A stretch of 64,000 nt of DNA, taken from the NCBI GenBank assembly GCA_037127315.1, contig JBBBDQ010000420.1, positions 2,938,501 to 3,002,500 of the forward strand, given 5' to 3'. The position numbers and the translations under genes are program-made. Source of the DNA: Ascarosepion bandense. Its lineage: Eukaryota > Mollusca > Cephalopoda > Sepiida > Sepiidae. The notes under the pieces are model-generated. The model did not search any database. It was given only the letters and a program-made list of their open reading frames with translations, and was not told the DNA's origin. Positions 54,573 to 63,799 of this stretch are shown piece by piece. Each line of letters opens with the position of its first letter. Position 1 is the first letter of the stretch.

Positions 54573-54625
54573 TATGCAGTGTTGGTATAGCAGTGTTGGT
54601 ATAGCAGGGTTGGTATAGAAGAATC
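54390..54625. repeat. Two (TA)n tracts flanking a PLE-like motif, then a GTTGGTATAGCA tandem
   Basis: (TA)n at 54408-54450 and 54513-54570 enclose GCCTGAAGACACCAGGCATG, GTAGAAACATGGGTAGCGG. A 17-bp unit, GTGTTGGTATAGCAGTG-like, then repeats about three times at 54579-54622. Confidence 0.7.
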
Positions 54626-54913
54626 CAAAGAAGTATCCTGTACATACAGTGGTAGGATAACTCTATAAGAGAGTTCTACGAATATATGCATATAAATACA
54701 TATAGAGCAAATATCAGAAAAATTGAGACAGACACGTTATCAGAATATATATATACACCATTATGATTTTTTGAATCGGAAAATATATATATAATTTTTT
54801 GAATCGGAATATATATATATGCACACCATTATAATTTTTAATATTTCATTACTAGGATCTTCTTGAAATATTTACCAAGGAAAGTTTACTTACTACAGCT
54901 TATTTTCCATTAT

Positions 54914-54915
<2 letters not shown>

Positions 54916-54972
<57 letters not shown>
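54916..54972. repeat. (TA)n tract
   Basis: Pure TA repeat. Confidence 0.95.
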
Positions 54973-54974
<2 letters not shown>

Positions 54975-55161
54975 GTCATCTACATACAAGCATGTTTCTC
55001 TGTGTTACAGCTCATATATATATATATAACAATTTGCAGACTGTCCTGTTTCGTTGTATCTCAGCACATCAGTACTGATAGATATCCGACAGCATCCAGC
55101 TAAGTATAAAAACGGATGAACTTGACATAAGTCGGAGATTCTATCGCTAAGCTAACGCTGC

Positions 55162-55166
<5 letters not shown>
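54973..55166 (-). mobile_element. tRNA-derived SINE block (family B), interrupted by TA repeat
   Basis: GTCATCTACATACAAGCATG and CGTTGTATCTCAGCACATCA on the plus strand mark the block end. A short (TA)n lies inside it. The tRNA-like head is diverged. Confidence 0.65.

Positions 55167-55222
<56 letters not shown>
55167..55222. repeat. (TA)n tract
   Basis: Pure TA repeat, abutting the SINE block. Confidence 0.95.
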
Positions 55223-55223
<1 letters not shown>

Positions 55224-55354
55224 ATGATTTGTTTTAACATTATTTTTGATTGATACTCGTATTTAAGTAGGTATTCTATTTATAATGAAACAGTTTAATA
55301 TATTTATTCAACCCGGCCAGATTATTTACGATAAATTTTTGTTAAGAAAATGTG

Positions 55355-55448
55355 TGTCATTCAGCAGGATTCGAACCTGCGACTCCTATCCACATAGGGA
55401 AAGCCACATGTGATCTGTCACGTATTAGATATCTCGACCACGAATGAC
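55355..55448 (-). tRNA. tRNA-like sequence with long variable arm (Ser/Leu type), probably a pseudogene
   Basis: The minus strand starts GTCATTCGTGGTCGAGATAT and ends GCAGGTTCGAATCCTGCTGA, ATGAC plus discriminator A. The acceptor stem GTCATTC/GAATGAC pairs over all 7 bp. The T arm GCAGG-TTCGAAT-CCTGC is perfect. A CCTAT/ATAGG stem suits a class II variable arm. The anticodon arm (ACGTG...CATGT, loop ACAGATCA) has 8 loop bases and no U before an anticodon, so decoding identity is unclear. It could be a decayed tRNA gene or an unrecognised SINE head. Confidence 0.5.
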
Positions 55449-55781
55449 AATCATTGTAAATAATCAGGTCGGTAGAAATAAATATATATACTGTTTGATT
55501 ATAAACAGAACATCTACCTAAGTACGAGTATCGATCAAAAATAATATATATATATATTATCACTATAAGTGTTATATTTATCTGTTATATGTTTTAAGCA
55601 GACATTTAATGTGGGTTCTGTTAATGTCACGGCATACATATTTAGTAGCATTTCTCATTTGCTATTCCGGTAGGCATTAAGTTAGACGTTAGAAACAATA
55701 ATGGCTACACAGACACCATATATTTATGTTATGAATATCTATGGATATTTAATTCACTGATATTTATTATTATTATAACAT

Positions 55782-55786
<5 letters not shown>

Positions 55787-55824
<38 letters not shown>
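55787..55824. repeat. (TA)n tract
   Basis: Pure TA repeat. Confidence 0.9.
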
Positions 55825-55825
<1 letters not shown>

Positions 55826-55826
<1 letters not shown>

Positions 55827-55935
55827 TACCAACATTGTTAACTACCTGATGATACATTGTTCTTTCAATATCGAAACAAAATGTACAATTTTGTAGTAGC
55901 TTGTAGTTTTTCACATGTTCTAACTGCATAATTAA
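55826..55935 (+). repeat. Single arm of module M3
   Basis: CATTGTTAACTACCTGATGA and CAATATCGAAACAAAATGTA match one arm of the palindrome at 43283-43490. Confidence 0.75.
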
Positions 55936-55961
55936 TAATGCATATATACAGATATATTAAT

Positions 55962-56105
55962 GAGTCATCGACATACTCGCCCGTTTCACTCCTCAGTGTA
56001 GCTAGACATCCACCTACTTCCAGCCGGAATCGAAACAACTGATTTGATTCCCACCCCTATCAGCACATGAGTGAGAGAGGAAGAAAGTTTAGCGCGTAAT
56101 GCGTA
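55962..56105 (-). mobile_element. tRNA-derived SINE block (family B), diverged
   Basis: CCCGTTTCACTCCTCAGTGT and CATCCACCTACTTCCAGCCG on the plus strand follow the family order. The B box is changed. Confidence 0.6.
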
Positions 56106-56165
56106 AATTGCAGAAGTAGTAACTGTTAAAATTTTTTTTTCTAGAAAGCTCAATCATAATAAGAG

Positions 56166-56167
<2 letters not shown>

Positions 56168-56211
<44 letters not shown>
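56168..56211. repeat. (TA)n tract
   Basis: Pure TA repeat. Confidence 0.95.
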
Positions 56212-56212
<1 letters not shown>

Positions 56213-56403
56213 TCGTGTATAATGTCAGCTGCACATAGATAAATTTTATATAACGCATATGATGCAACACTCATAAAATTAGCTTCATAATTAGGTGTTC
56301 TAATGTTACATGATACCTGAATATTTAGGTATATAACAATTATATGTGTATAGTCTTCTATTATTGAAAGAAAAATGTAATCTGCCTTTTGTCAAGTTAC
56401 GGA

Positions 56404-56470
<67 letters not shown>

Positions 56471-56535
56471 CTCTGTAATATATATATATATATTTGCTCT
56501 GTAATATATATATATATATTTGCTCTGTAATATTT
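56404..56535. repeat. (TA)n with 26-bp tandem units
   Basis: A TA tract passes into three units of TTTGCTCTGTAA plus TATATA, 26 bp apart. The unit captures a flank of the TA tract and reiterates it. Confidence 0.9.
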
Positions 56536-56659
56536 TATTACATGGAGCTCTTTTCCTGTATCATTTTTTAATATTAAAATAAAATTTTTAATATTAATTA
56601 GGATCGGGTTTTTGGAATTTACCTTCCTGCAATTTCCGCTTGGATTAAAGTATCTGAAG

Positions 56660-56660
<1 letters not shown>

Positions 56661-56708
<48 letters not shown>
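56661..56708. repeat. (TA)n tract
   Basis: Pure TA repeat. Confidence 0.95.
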
Positions 56709-56711
<3 letters not shown>

Positions 56712-56935
56712 ATCCGAAGACAGATCTGTTTCGCTGTATCACAACACATCAGTACGGTTTAGACTCCGATTGCTTTTAACCCAGGATTGAAACCCGACCG
56801 GATTGGCGTCAGTTCTACCGCTGGGGTATGGGCGTTTGGTAGAAGAAGGTAGATTTTAGCATGTATATTGTCATTATACACGCCCAATAGCCAGCGTGTT
56901 CTAATTCCTTAGTGAATGAGCGATATATGTATATA
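56709..56935 (-). mobile_element. tRNA-derived SINE block (family B)
   Basis: GTCATCCGAAGACAGATCTG to GCGTGTTCTAATTCCTTAGT on the plus strand. B box complement AGGATTGAAACCC is good; part of the A-box side is deleted. Confidence 0.8.
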
Positions 56936-56954
56936 TATATATTTTTTTTCTAAA

Positions 56955-57118
56955 TATATACTGTTAAATATAAGAGACAATGAATGTCTATTATGTTTAA
57001 TCATGAGGTCTTCTAAACGTCGTATTTTGGCCTTAATTTCAGTTGAAAATAGAGACAAAAATTCTCCATCATCTGGGTAATTTTCTATTAATTTGGTTCT
57101 CATGAAGTTACGGAAAAT
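56955..57118 (-). repeat. Module M2 3' fragment
   Basis: The complement of ATGTCTATTATGTTTAATCA through AAAATTCTCCATCATCTGGG; the CTGAAGATGGC hairpin part is missing. Confidence 0.7.
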
Positions 57119-57486
57119 ATATATCATAATATATATGTTCCGTAACTTGAATACTTAAACGAAGAGGATAACCTAAATGGATCTATTTACTACTAAGCAC
57201 TAAAGATGTAGATCCATACAAAGGGCTCGATGGTTACTATTTAGAGCAACAAAATATACAAAATAACAAAATAAACTGAACGCATCAATGAAGAACGTTA
57301 TAAACTATAATTTATTTCGACAGGAATTTTTTTTGCTAACCATCTCATCAGACCATGTCATTTTTGTAATTTGAAGGTCTGATTAAATTGGTACAATTGG
57401 CAAAAAAGGAAATTGGGTAAAAAATGTTACACGTCAAAATAAATTGTAATCTATTACCGCTTTAGATGATGCATTGTGTTTTTCCT
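57119..57486. other. Unannotated AT-rich DNA
   Basis: No family recognised. Confidence 0.5.
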
Positions 57487-57509
57487 ATATATATATATAT
57501 CTATATATA

Positions 57510-57552
<43 letters not shown>
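57487..57552. repeat. (TA)n tract with CTATATAT variants
   Basis: TA repeat with three CTATATAT interruptions. Confidence 0.9.
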
Positions 57553-57807
57553 CATTACAATCACTCATCAGGACAAAACAATACCGTAATATTACATCCT
57601 TGAAAATGACCAATGAAGAGGCTTGAAAGCGTTTGTTAAATCAAAAATTATGGAACATGTTTAAATTCCTCATCTTTAGCAAAATAAAGACTTGAAAGAA
57701 TACTCGAAAAATTAAATAAAATAATAATAAAATTTTCTTGTCGGTGGTTTACAACGAAACATATGTTTAAATGAAAGATTGCTGCTGAAATATACGTTAA
57801 TATATAT

Positions 57808-57889
57808 AGATATATATAATATCTTTATCCATTAGCCATTACCAAGGATATATATATAATATCTTTATCCATTAGCCATTACCAAGTAT

Positions 57890-57939
<50 letters not shown>

Positions 57940-58012
57940 TATATAATATCTTTTTCCATTAGTCATTACTAAGGATATATATATATCCTTGGTAATAGAT
58001 AATGGAAAAGAA
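57808..58012. repeat. 40-bp direct repeats, (TA)n and an imperfect palindrome
   Basis: ATCTTTATCCATTAGCCATT occurs at 57821 and 57861 (period 40). A third diverged copy at 57949, TTTTTCCATTAGTCATTACT, is followed at once by its inverse, CCTTGGTAATAGATAATGGA with AAAG. (TA)n separates the parts. CTTGGTAATGGCTAATGG-type motifs also appear in PLE-like termini. Confidence 0.75.
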
Positions 58013-58148
58013 TGCAAGGAAAATTAAATAAAAATTTAGTCGTGACAGTTTTTCAATCATTTTAATAAAATTTTATAAAAGACAAATTGTTGCTGAATTA
58101 AGATGACTGGAAAGCTATTGTGATTAATATTTTTCATTGAATTTTATT

Positions 58149-58251
58149 CAGTCAGTCAGTTAAGTGCCATACGTGATACACGCTTGGGCGATCATGTCTC
58201 GAAAGAGACATGACTGACTGGACAGAAGATTATCCTGCAGTAGGTTGCCAT
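58149..58251 (-). mobile_element. 5'-truncated SINE family A with 10-bp target duplication
   Basis: Only the last 103 bp are present (tail stem-loop up to TAGGTTGCCA). GAATTTTATT at 58139-58148 and 58252-58261 brackets it exactly. This is direct evidence that the family is copied from its 3' end by a LINE enzyme. Confidence 0.95.
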
Positions 58252-58691
58252 GAATTTTATTACGTATCCGTAAAATTATTTTTTCTTGGATAACTGTCAA
58301 AATTTTCCATGCATTCGAGTGCTTTCGTCTATTCTTTTTGGCTTTTAACAATGATTTTTTTAAAAAGTGAATAAGTAGATTTTTATGCATGTGTAAATAT
58401 AGTAGTGAGAATGTTTTATTTTCCGAAAATATAGTTACACACACACACACACACACATGCACACACACACACACACGCAAACACTCACAAAGACACACTC
58501 ACACAAATATATATATATATATATATACATGATAAAGAACATTTTTAAAGTATGATATATTTATGAGTCAATGTTCTCAATATCAGAAATAGAATGTAAT
58601 TAAATAAGTAAAGATTGAATTTTGCACCCAGCGGCGACAGTCGGTTTCATGTTTCTTCCATGGCTTTTCGGTTACTTCCATAGCCAATTTT
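58252..58691. other. Unannotated DNA with (CA)n and (TA)n
   Basis: (CA)n at 58436-58505 and a short (TA)n at 58508-58528; no other feature. Confidence 0.6.
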
Positions 58692-58987
58692 GTGGTACAG
58701 TGGTTATCGGCTCGGAACGAGAAATCGGGGAGCCGAGTTCGAATTCCAGTTGAATCCATTGTATTCACTTACGCGCAAATGCCCTTGGGAAAGGTATTAA
58801 TCCGTCTCTTCCTTCCAGTTATGGGTTAAATAGCAGGACAGATTGGTTTCTGTAGCCTTGGTCGGCAACCAGTCTAACCGCAGAAAGCAATGGCAACCTA
58901 CTGCGGGATAATCTTCTGTCCAGTCAGTCATGTGTCTTTCGAGACATGATCGCCCAAGCGTGTATCACGTATGGCACTTAACTGACT
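58692..58987 (+). mobile_element. tRNA-derived SINE (family A) with 12-bp target duplication
   Basis: From GTGGTACAGTGGTTATCGG to CACTTAACTGACT, bracketed by ATAGCCAATTTT at 58680-58691 and 58988-58999. It lacks the first 10 or so bases of the head. One loop base change in the tail hairpin. Confidence 0.95.
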
Positions 58988-59061
58988 ATAGCCAATTTTA
59001 TGGGTGTTTGCTGTTGCTAATATTTCCTCATGTTTTGAAAGTGACATAGTAATTTATTTTA

Positions 59062-59066
<5 letters not shown>

Positions 59067-59102
<36 letters not shown>
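59067..59102. repeat. (TA)n tract
   Basis: Pure TA repeat. Confidence 0.95.
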
Positions 59103-59104
<2 letters not shown>

Positions 59105-59111
59105 CTTTTAA

Positions 59112-59209
59112 AAAGGATTTTCGATTATTACCTTGGATAATACGAGCAGTGTTAAGAACATGAAAGCGGTGAAATATGTATTATCCAAGGTAATAATCGA
59201 AAATCCTTT
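59112..59209. repeat. Perfect 32-bp inverted repeat with 34-nt loop
   Basis: Arms 59112-59143 (AAAGGATTTTCGATTATTAC...) and 59178-59209 are exact reverse complements. The loop carries AACATGAAAGCGGTGAAATA, like the GAAAGCG part of PLE-like termini. Confidence 0.9.
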
Positions 59210-59327
59210 ATAAAATATTACTCTTTTAAATTAAATAAATGAATTTATCATTCAGTTCTCTCGAGTTCGACTCTTTTGGAATTTACCCGGATTACATACC
59301 AAGTGTTCTATGTTATATATATATTTA

Positions 59328-59382
<55 letters not shown>
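59328..59382. repeat. (TA)n tract bounded by inverted TTTAGAATATA
   Basis: The flanks ATATTTAGAATATA and TATATTCTAAATAT are mirror complements, so the whole block is a palindrome. Confidence 0.9.
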
Positions 59383-59383
<1 letters not shown>

Positions 59384-59387
59384 TAAA

Positions 59388-59664
59388 TATATACTGTCAA
59401 CACAAGATAAAATCGTCTTTGATGGTGGATGGTTTTATGTTAACGTCCTTGTAACCTATCTGAAGATGGCTCATGTGAGCCGAAAGCCTTACAACCAACT
59501 TAATAAAAAATTATCCAAATGTTGGAGAATTTTTGTCTTTATTTTCACCTTAAATTAAAGTCAAAATTCGATGTTTAGAACGGCTCATTATTAAACATAA
59601 TAGATATTCACTGTCTCTTATATTTAACAGTATATGCTTTAGAAATTTATCTGCCGCCTCGATA

Positions 59665-59665
<1 letters not shown>
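59388..59665 (+). repeat. Module M2, 5' shortened
   Basis: ATACTGTCAACACAAGATAA, CTGAAGATGGCTCATGTGAG with CCGAAAGC, ATGTTGGAGAATTTTTGTCT and the GATACAC(TA)n end. Both sides are (TA)n. Confidence 0.8.
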
Positions 59666-59668
<3 letters not shown>

Positions 59669-59716
<48 letters not shown>

Positions 59717-59792
59717 GTATGACGTATGATACGTGTATACATGTGAAACGGACTGTCGCCACCGGATATTGAATTAACTTCCATATATATAG

Positions 59793-59883
<91 letters not shown>
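59669..59883. repeat. (TA)n, then (GT)n and (GA)n microsatellites
   Basis: TA at 59669-59716, GT from 59797 and GA to 59883. Confidence 0.95.
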
Positions 59884-59887
<4 letters not shown>

Positions 59888-59944
59888 ATTTTCAGATAAA
59901 GTGTATCAGTAAAGAAACAAAATGAATAAAACAATTAGAGAAAA

Positions 59945-60046
59945 AATATTCTTAGCCAAACCGTTTTGTCTTCTGACGGACTTTGTCAAGGGCTTTCATA
60001 AAGACCCTTGTGGTGCGGAAAGCGCCGACTAAGAATATTTTATTCT
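59945..60046. repeat. Inverted PLE-like terminal motifs
   Basis: AATATTCTTAGCCAAACCG on the left and CGCCGACTAAGAATATTTTA on the right are inverted copies of a GCTAAGAATATTTT motif. They enclose CTGACGGACTTTGTCAAGGG and GTGCGGAAAGCGCC. Resembles two PLE ends facing each other. Confidence 0.5.
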
Positions 60047-60055
60047 TGTTATTTA

Positions 60056-60058
<3 letters not shown>

Positions 60059-60089
<31 letters not shown>

Positions 60090-60116
60090 TGTGTGTGTGT
60101 GTGTATGTGTGTGTGT

Positions 60117-60166
<50 letters not shown>
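60059..60166. repeat. (TA)n, (TG)n, (TA)n compound microsatellite
   Basis: TA at 60059-60087, GT-rich to 60117, TA to 60166. Confidence 0.95.
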
Positions 60167-60167
<1 letters not shown>

Positions 60168-60478
60168 CTATGTAAAATGCCAAATTATAACATACGTAAT
60201 TCTGGATACATTCGAAAATAATCGCACAAATGCAGAACAAAAAAGTGAACTTTGGGATGTTTATTCACATTTTTTATTCCGATGTGCAACAACATTTTTA
60301 CAAACTTGGACATACATGCTTATTATTTTTACCGAAACGTCTATTTAATTTATTTTTACAGAGTAATAGTGCCCTACATATACATACTGACATAAATGCA
60401 TACATGTATATGTACACACATCCGTGCCCATATGTTAGGATTATTATGTACATTTATATTTATCTACATACATACATA

Positions 60479-60529
<51 letters not shown>

Positions 60530-60560
60530 ATTATTATTATTATTATTATTATCATTATTA
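60479..60560. repeat. (TA)n / (TTA)n microsatellite
   Basis: TA tract followed by ATT repeats. Confidence 0.95.
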
Positions 60561-60689
60561 TTAGCATTGTTTCATATCTTTATTGCCAGTGTTTACGACG
60601 TGACGATGTTTTGCTCGTTGTACGCTCGGGCCTTTTTCAGTAACTAAGAATTTCGAACGGAACAATTTATTTCGCTCATAGAGATATAT

Positions 60690-60775
60690 CATTGTAATAT
60701 TCCAAGCATCTGAAGAAGATCGGAGTGTATAATGGCTGAAATGTCGTTAACATGGCAATAAAAATGAGAAATACT
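60690..60775 (+). repeat. PLE-terminal-like motif
   Basis: CATCTGAAGAAGATCGGAGT, GTATAATGGCTGAAATGTCG and CAATAAAAATGAGAAATACT; same family as 52470-52575. Confidence 0.55.
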
Positions 60776-61088
60776 AATGTATTTATTTTATTAAAAACAG
60801 TGCTCAATATAATAAATATTATAGAGCTTAATATAATCATATAAGCGGAAAAAAGAGAAAAAAAGTTCATTAGTATGTTTTCAAAAAGTTCATTAGTACA
60901 TATTCCAAAATGAACCTTTCTCTGATTAGTTAAAATTAACACACATGCAAATTTTATATCTTCCCACATACACAAACAGCAAACAGAAGGTTTTTTTTTT
61001 AAATTTAAATGTAAATCCTTTTACCACCAACATCAAACATTGCGTGTTGAAGAGAATCTATCTGGAAACATGGAAATTTCCGTGTCGC

Positions 61089-61105
61089 AATGTACAATTA
61101 ATTCA

Positions 61106-61154
<49 letters not shown>

Positions 61155-61167
61155 TGTTAGTAGTACT

Positions 61168-61201
<34 letters not shown>

Positions 61202-61211
61202 GTATAGTACT

Positions 61212-61249
<38 letters not shown>

Positions 61250-61271
61250 GTTATGAATTAATTGTACATTG

Positions 61272-61314
<43 letters not shown>

Positions 61315-61335
61315 AGTACTACTAACAATAAATAT
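61089..61335. repeat. Nested palindromes with (TA)n spacers
   Basis: TGTACAATTAATTCATAACT (61090) is mirrored by AGTTATGAATTAATTGTACA (61249). GTTAGTAGTACTATACATAC (61156) is mirrored by GTATAGTACTACTAAC twice (about 61202 and 61312). TA tracts fill every gap. Several alternative cruciforms are possible. Confidence 0.85.
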
Positions 61336-61377
61336 ATATATTTTTGGTCCCACCCCATCTTATTGTAAAAGTCAGCG

Positions 61378-61378
<1 letters not shown>

Positions 61379-61412
<34 letters not shown>
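61379..61412. repeat. (TA)n tract
   Basis: Pure TA repeat. Confidence 0.95.
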
Positions 61413-61416
<4 letters not shown>

Positions 61417-61781
61417 TCGGTAATATATTAATTCTTAAACGTTTTTTTCAGACTCCTTTAGTCATTTCTACGATTACGTTAGTATATCAATCTGAGCAGA
61501 TATGAGTTCGTCGATAATATGAGATTTGCGTTTATAAGGCACAATTAAACTTTGCTTGATCATGGAACGCACCTCTTGACTCACACGGCTTGAAAGCAGG
61601 TCGGATCTCACTGCAGTTGACACGCATGTTCGAATCATATTTTCTCTAATGAAATTTCTCGAATATTCTGGCCAGTTGGTTAGAAATTTATGATTCTTCT
61701 ACTCAAATATATATTTCCACTATAAATAGCTTGTAAGTAATAAAACTGTCAGGTTAATTTGTAAAGACTCCATCAATTCTT

Positions 61782-61828
<47 letters not shown>
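61782..61828. repeat. (TA)n tract
   Basis: TA tract with one ACAT break, ending in a T-run next to a LINE. Confidence 0.95.
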
Positions 61829-61836
<8 letters not shown>

Positions 61837-61841
61837 TTTTT

Positions 61842-62335
61842 GGCAGACCGGCTGCTGCCGCTCTCACACCGGCATGATGTGGCTTCCCTGTGCCTCTTCT
61901 ACAAGTACTTTCATGGCTTCTGCTCAGATGAGCTTAGATCGCTGGTGCTGCCTAAGCACGAATTTACACGAGATACTAGATTAGCAACTAGGTCCCACCC
62001 TTTTACAGTTAAACAAATAAGATGTAACCGTAAATTCTACTCCAACAGCTTCTTTTCTCGCGCTTCCCGCCTGTGGAACTCCCTTCCACAAGTCTGCTTT
62101 CCCGACAGTTACAATCTCCAGGTGTTTAAATGTAGGGTCAATAGACACCTCCTATCACACTAACTCCCAACTATTCTCACAACACTCTCATCTACCCAAC
62201 CCTCATTCTCGGTATCCTTACCCGCCTATCACCCACCCTCTGTCATTTCCTATATTTAATCAGCCTTTCTCCACTCTACGTAGCCCCCTGCACAGTAGTG
62301 GCAGTGACATGCCTTGCTCGGGGTGAAACGCTTAT

Positions 62336-62336
<1 letters not shown>
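61842..62336 (+). mobile_element. CR1/Jockey-like LINE 3' end (best copy)
   Basis: An open frame of about 107 codons reads ADRLLPLSHRHDVASLCLFY, KYFHGFCSDELRSLVLPKHE, FTRDTRLATRSHPFTVKQIR, FFSRASRLWNSLPQVCFPDS and VFKCRVNRHLLSH. This is the conserved C-terminal region after the RT of APE-type LINEs (DVASLCLFYRYF ... RLWNSLP ... FKSRVNRHL). The 3' UTR ends AGCCCCCTGCACAGTAGTGG, CCTTGCTCGGGG, GCTTATAAAATA. It is the reference for the other copies and is not interrupted, so it is relatively young. The start is a 5' truncation next to a T-run; the RT itself is absent. Confidence 0.9.
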
Positions 62337-62337
<1 letters not shown>

Positions 62338-62394
<57 letters not shown>

Positions 62395-62470
62395 CATCCG
62401 CAGTCAGTGATTCTACCTCTGAGCTATGGACGCTCGGTAGAAGGAGGCATATATATATATATATATATCG
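62338..62470. repeat. (TA)n tracts around a family B SINE scrap
   Basis: TA at 62338-62391 and 62449-62470 enclose 57 bp whose complement is GCCTCCTTCTACCGAGCGTC, CATAGCTCAGAGGTAGAATC. That is the tRNA-like A-box part of family B. Confidence 0.85.
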
Positions 62471-62574
62471 GTCATGTTCTCTCTTTTGTGAAGATTTCAT
62501 TATAAATAACAGACAAGGTATTATGGTTAAGTTTTTTATATAATTTTTAATGTGTTCTTATAATTTCTTTCAAA

Positions 62575-62660
62575 CCGCTAATAATATAAAATTGTTCAAA
62601 TGTTTTATTTTCCAAGCGCTTTCGGCTATACTTTTAGCTAATATCAAGGATGTATTTATT
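62575..62660 (-). repeat. PLE-terminal-like motif
   Basis: The minus strand reads ATCCTTGATATTAGCTAAAA, GTATAGCCGAAAGCGCTTGG and AAAATAAAACATTTGAACAA. An inverted relative at 63500-63580 reads ATCCTTGATAATAGCTAATA, GTATAGTCGAAAACGCTCG, AATAAAACATTTGGAG. Confidence 0.6.
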
Positions 62661-62689
62661 TTATTTTTAACTGAATATGCATAATTTTT

Positions 62690-62765
62690 ATGTGTATGTG
62701 TGCGTGTGTGTGTGTGTGTGCTCGTGCGTGTGTGCTCGTGCGTGTGTGCGTGTGCACGTGTATGT
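62690..62765. repeat. (GT)n microsatellite
   Basis: TG repeat with CG and CA variants. Confidence 0.9.
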
Positions 62766-63111
62766 GGAGTTATGTGCATGTATTATATTCCGAACTCGGT
62801 AATTTACTCGGTATCTTGCCGTGTTCGTAGTTGGTATTAACTGTTGGATTTTACTTTATTTAATAATAGTGCGTCCATTACTTCTACCCTTTTCTGCATG
62901 CGGTAATGCTGTTATATTTGTATTATCAACGTGTATGTTACGGTTCGAGTTTGGTAGATCTCCGTATGTGTTGAAATAAGAACTATGCTTCACTTCGAAA
63001 CATTTTCTTTTACACAAAATTTTATATTGCTAACCTCATCGTCAAAAATAACTATTCACTTGCAAGTCTTAACCACAGGGGAAAAATATTATTAACAATT
63101 TTACAGGTATT
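62766..63111. other. Unannotated DNA
   Basis: No feature recognised; lies between inverted PLE-like motifs. Confidence 0.45.
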
Positions 63112-63345
63112 TTGAAGAAATGTGTTCTTTTTCAATCCGAATTCGTAATAATTACACTGGACACATCACAACCCGTTTGGCAAGAAGACCCACTTTGCAT
63201 CTTTCTGACCATAGTTCAATTCGATCTCATTTTAATACATATGGTGACCTACCAAACTCTATCCCTAACGTACTCGTTTGTTATACAAATATAATAGTAT
63301 CAGGTACATGCACAAAAGCTAAAGATTATGAAAAGGAGCAAAAAT
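63112..63345 (+). pseudogene. Possible PLE GIY-YIG domain fragment
   Basis: The ORF reads IRIRNNYTGHITTRLARRPT, LHLSDHSSIRSHFNTYGDLP and TCTKAKDYEKEQK. A YxG-x-T-x3-L-x-R-x3-H-x3-S-SI--HF pattern recalls GIY-YIG domains of Penelope-like elements. The nearby PLE-like terminal motif (63500) and hammerhead-like fold (63743) support this. The match is short and from memory. Confidence 0.35.
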
Positions 63346-63499
63346 AACCGTACGCTATTTTGTATTAATAACAAAAGAAAAAATGTATCACTTAATAATA
63401 CCAAATATGAACACAGCAAAAATGTGCGTATTGTGTTCAGAATAATTAACATACACATTACTATACGCACATAAACACTGCATATTTAGTTATATGTAA

Positions 63500-63580
63500 A
63501 ATAAACTTCATCCTTGATAATAGCTAATAGTATAGTCGAAAACGCTCGAAAAAATAAAACATTTGGAGAATTGTTGAATA
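63500..63580 (+). repeat. PLE-terminal-like motif
   Basis: Inverted partner of 62575-62660, with the same ordered landmarks. The two enclose about 840 bp. Confidence 0.6.
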
Positions 63581-63742
63581 AGTTATGTTCTGAAAATAAA
63601 AAAAATATAAGATCACATTAAAAATTATATAAAAAAATTTAAATATAATACATTGTTTGTCATTTTTTATGAAAAAATTATATATATATATATATATAAT
63701 AATAATATTTATTAATAAATTATAACATTGATATGTAATAAT

Positions 63743-63797
63743 ATCACTACAAAAGTAGCTATTTTGTTTCGACACTTTTTGTGTCTTTTCAAGTGAT
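63743..63797 (-). ncRNA. Hammerhead ribozyme-like fold, core degenerate
   Basis: On the minus strand, stem I is ATCAC with GTGAT (63793-63797 with 63743-63747). The core is TTGAAAA (63786-63792). Stem II is GACAC with GTGTC (63781-63785 with 63771-63775), loop AAAAA. GAAA follows at 63767-63770. Stem III is ACAAAA with TTTTGT (63762-63767 with 63749-63754), then A at the cleavage position (triplet GUA). The three-helix layout, GAAA and NUH site fit a hammerhead. The CUGANGA core is changed at two sites (C3 to U, G8 to A), so activity is unlikely. Manual fold. Confidence 0.5.
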
Positions 63798-63799
63798 GT

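Noticed and set aside
60230..60643. 137-codon ORF with Tyr-Ile runs
   Set aside because: Most of it is (TA)n and (ATT)n; the flanks show no protein motif.
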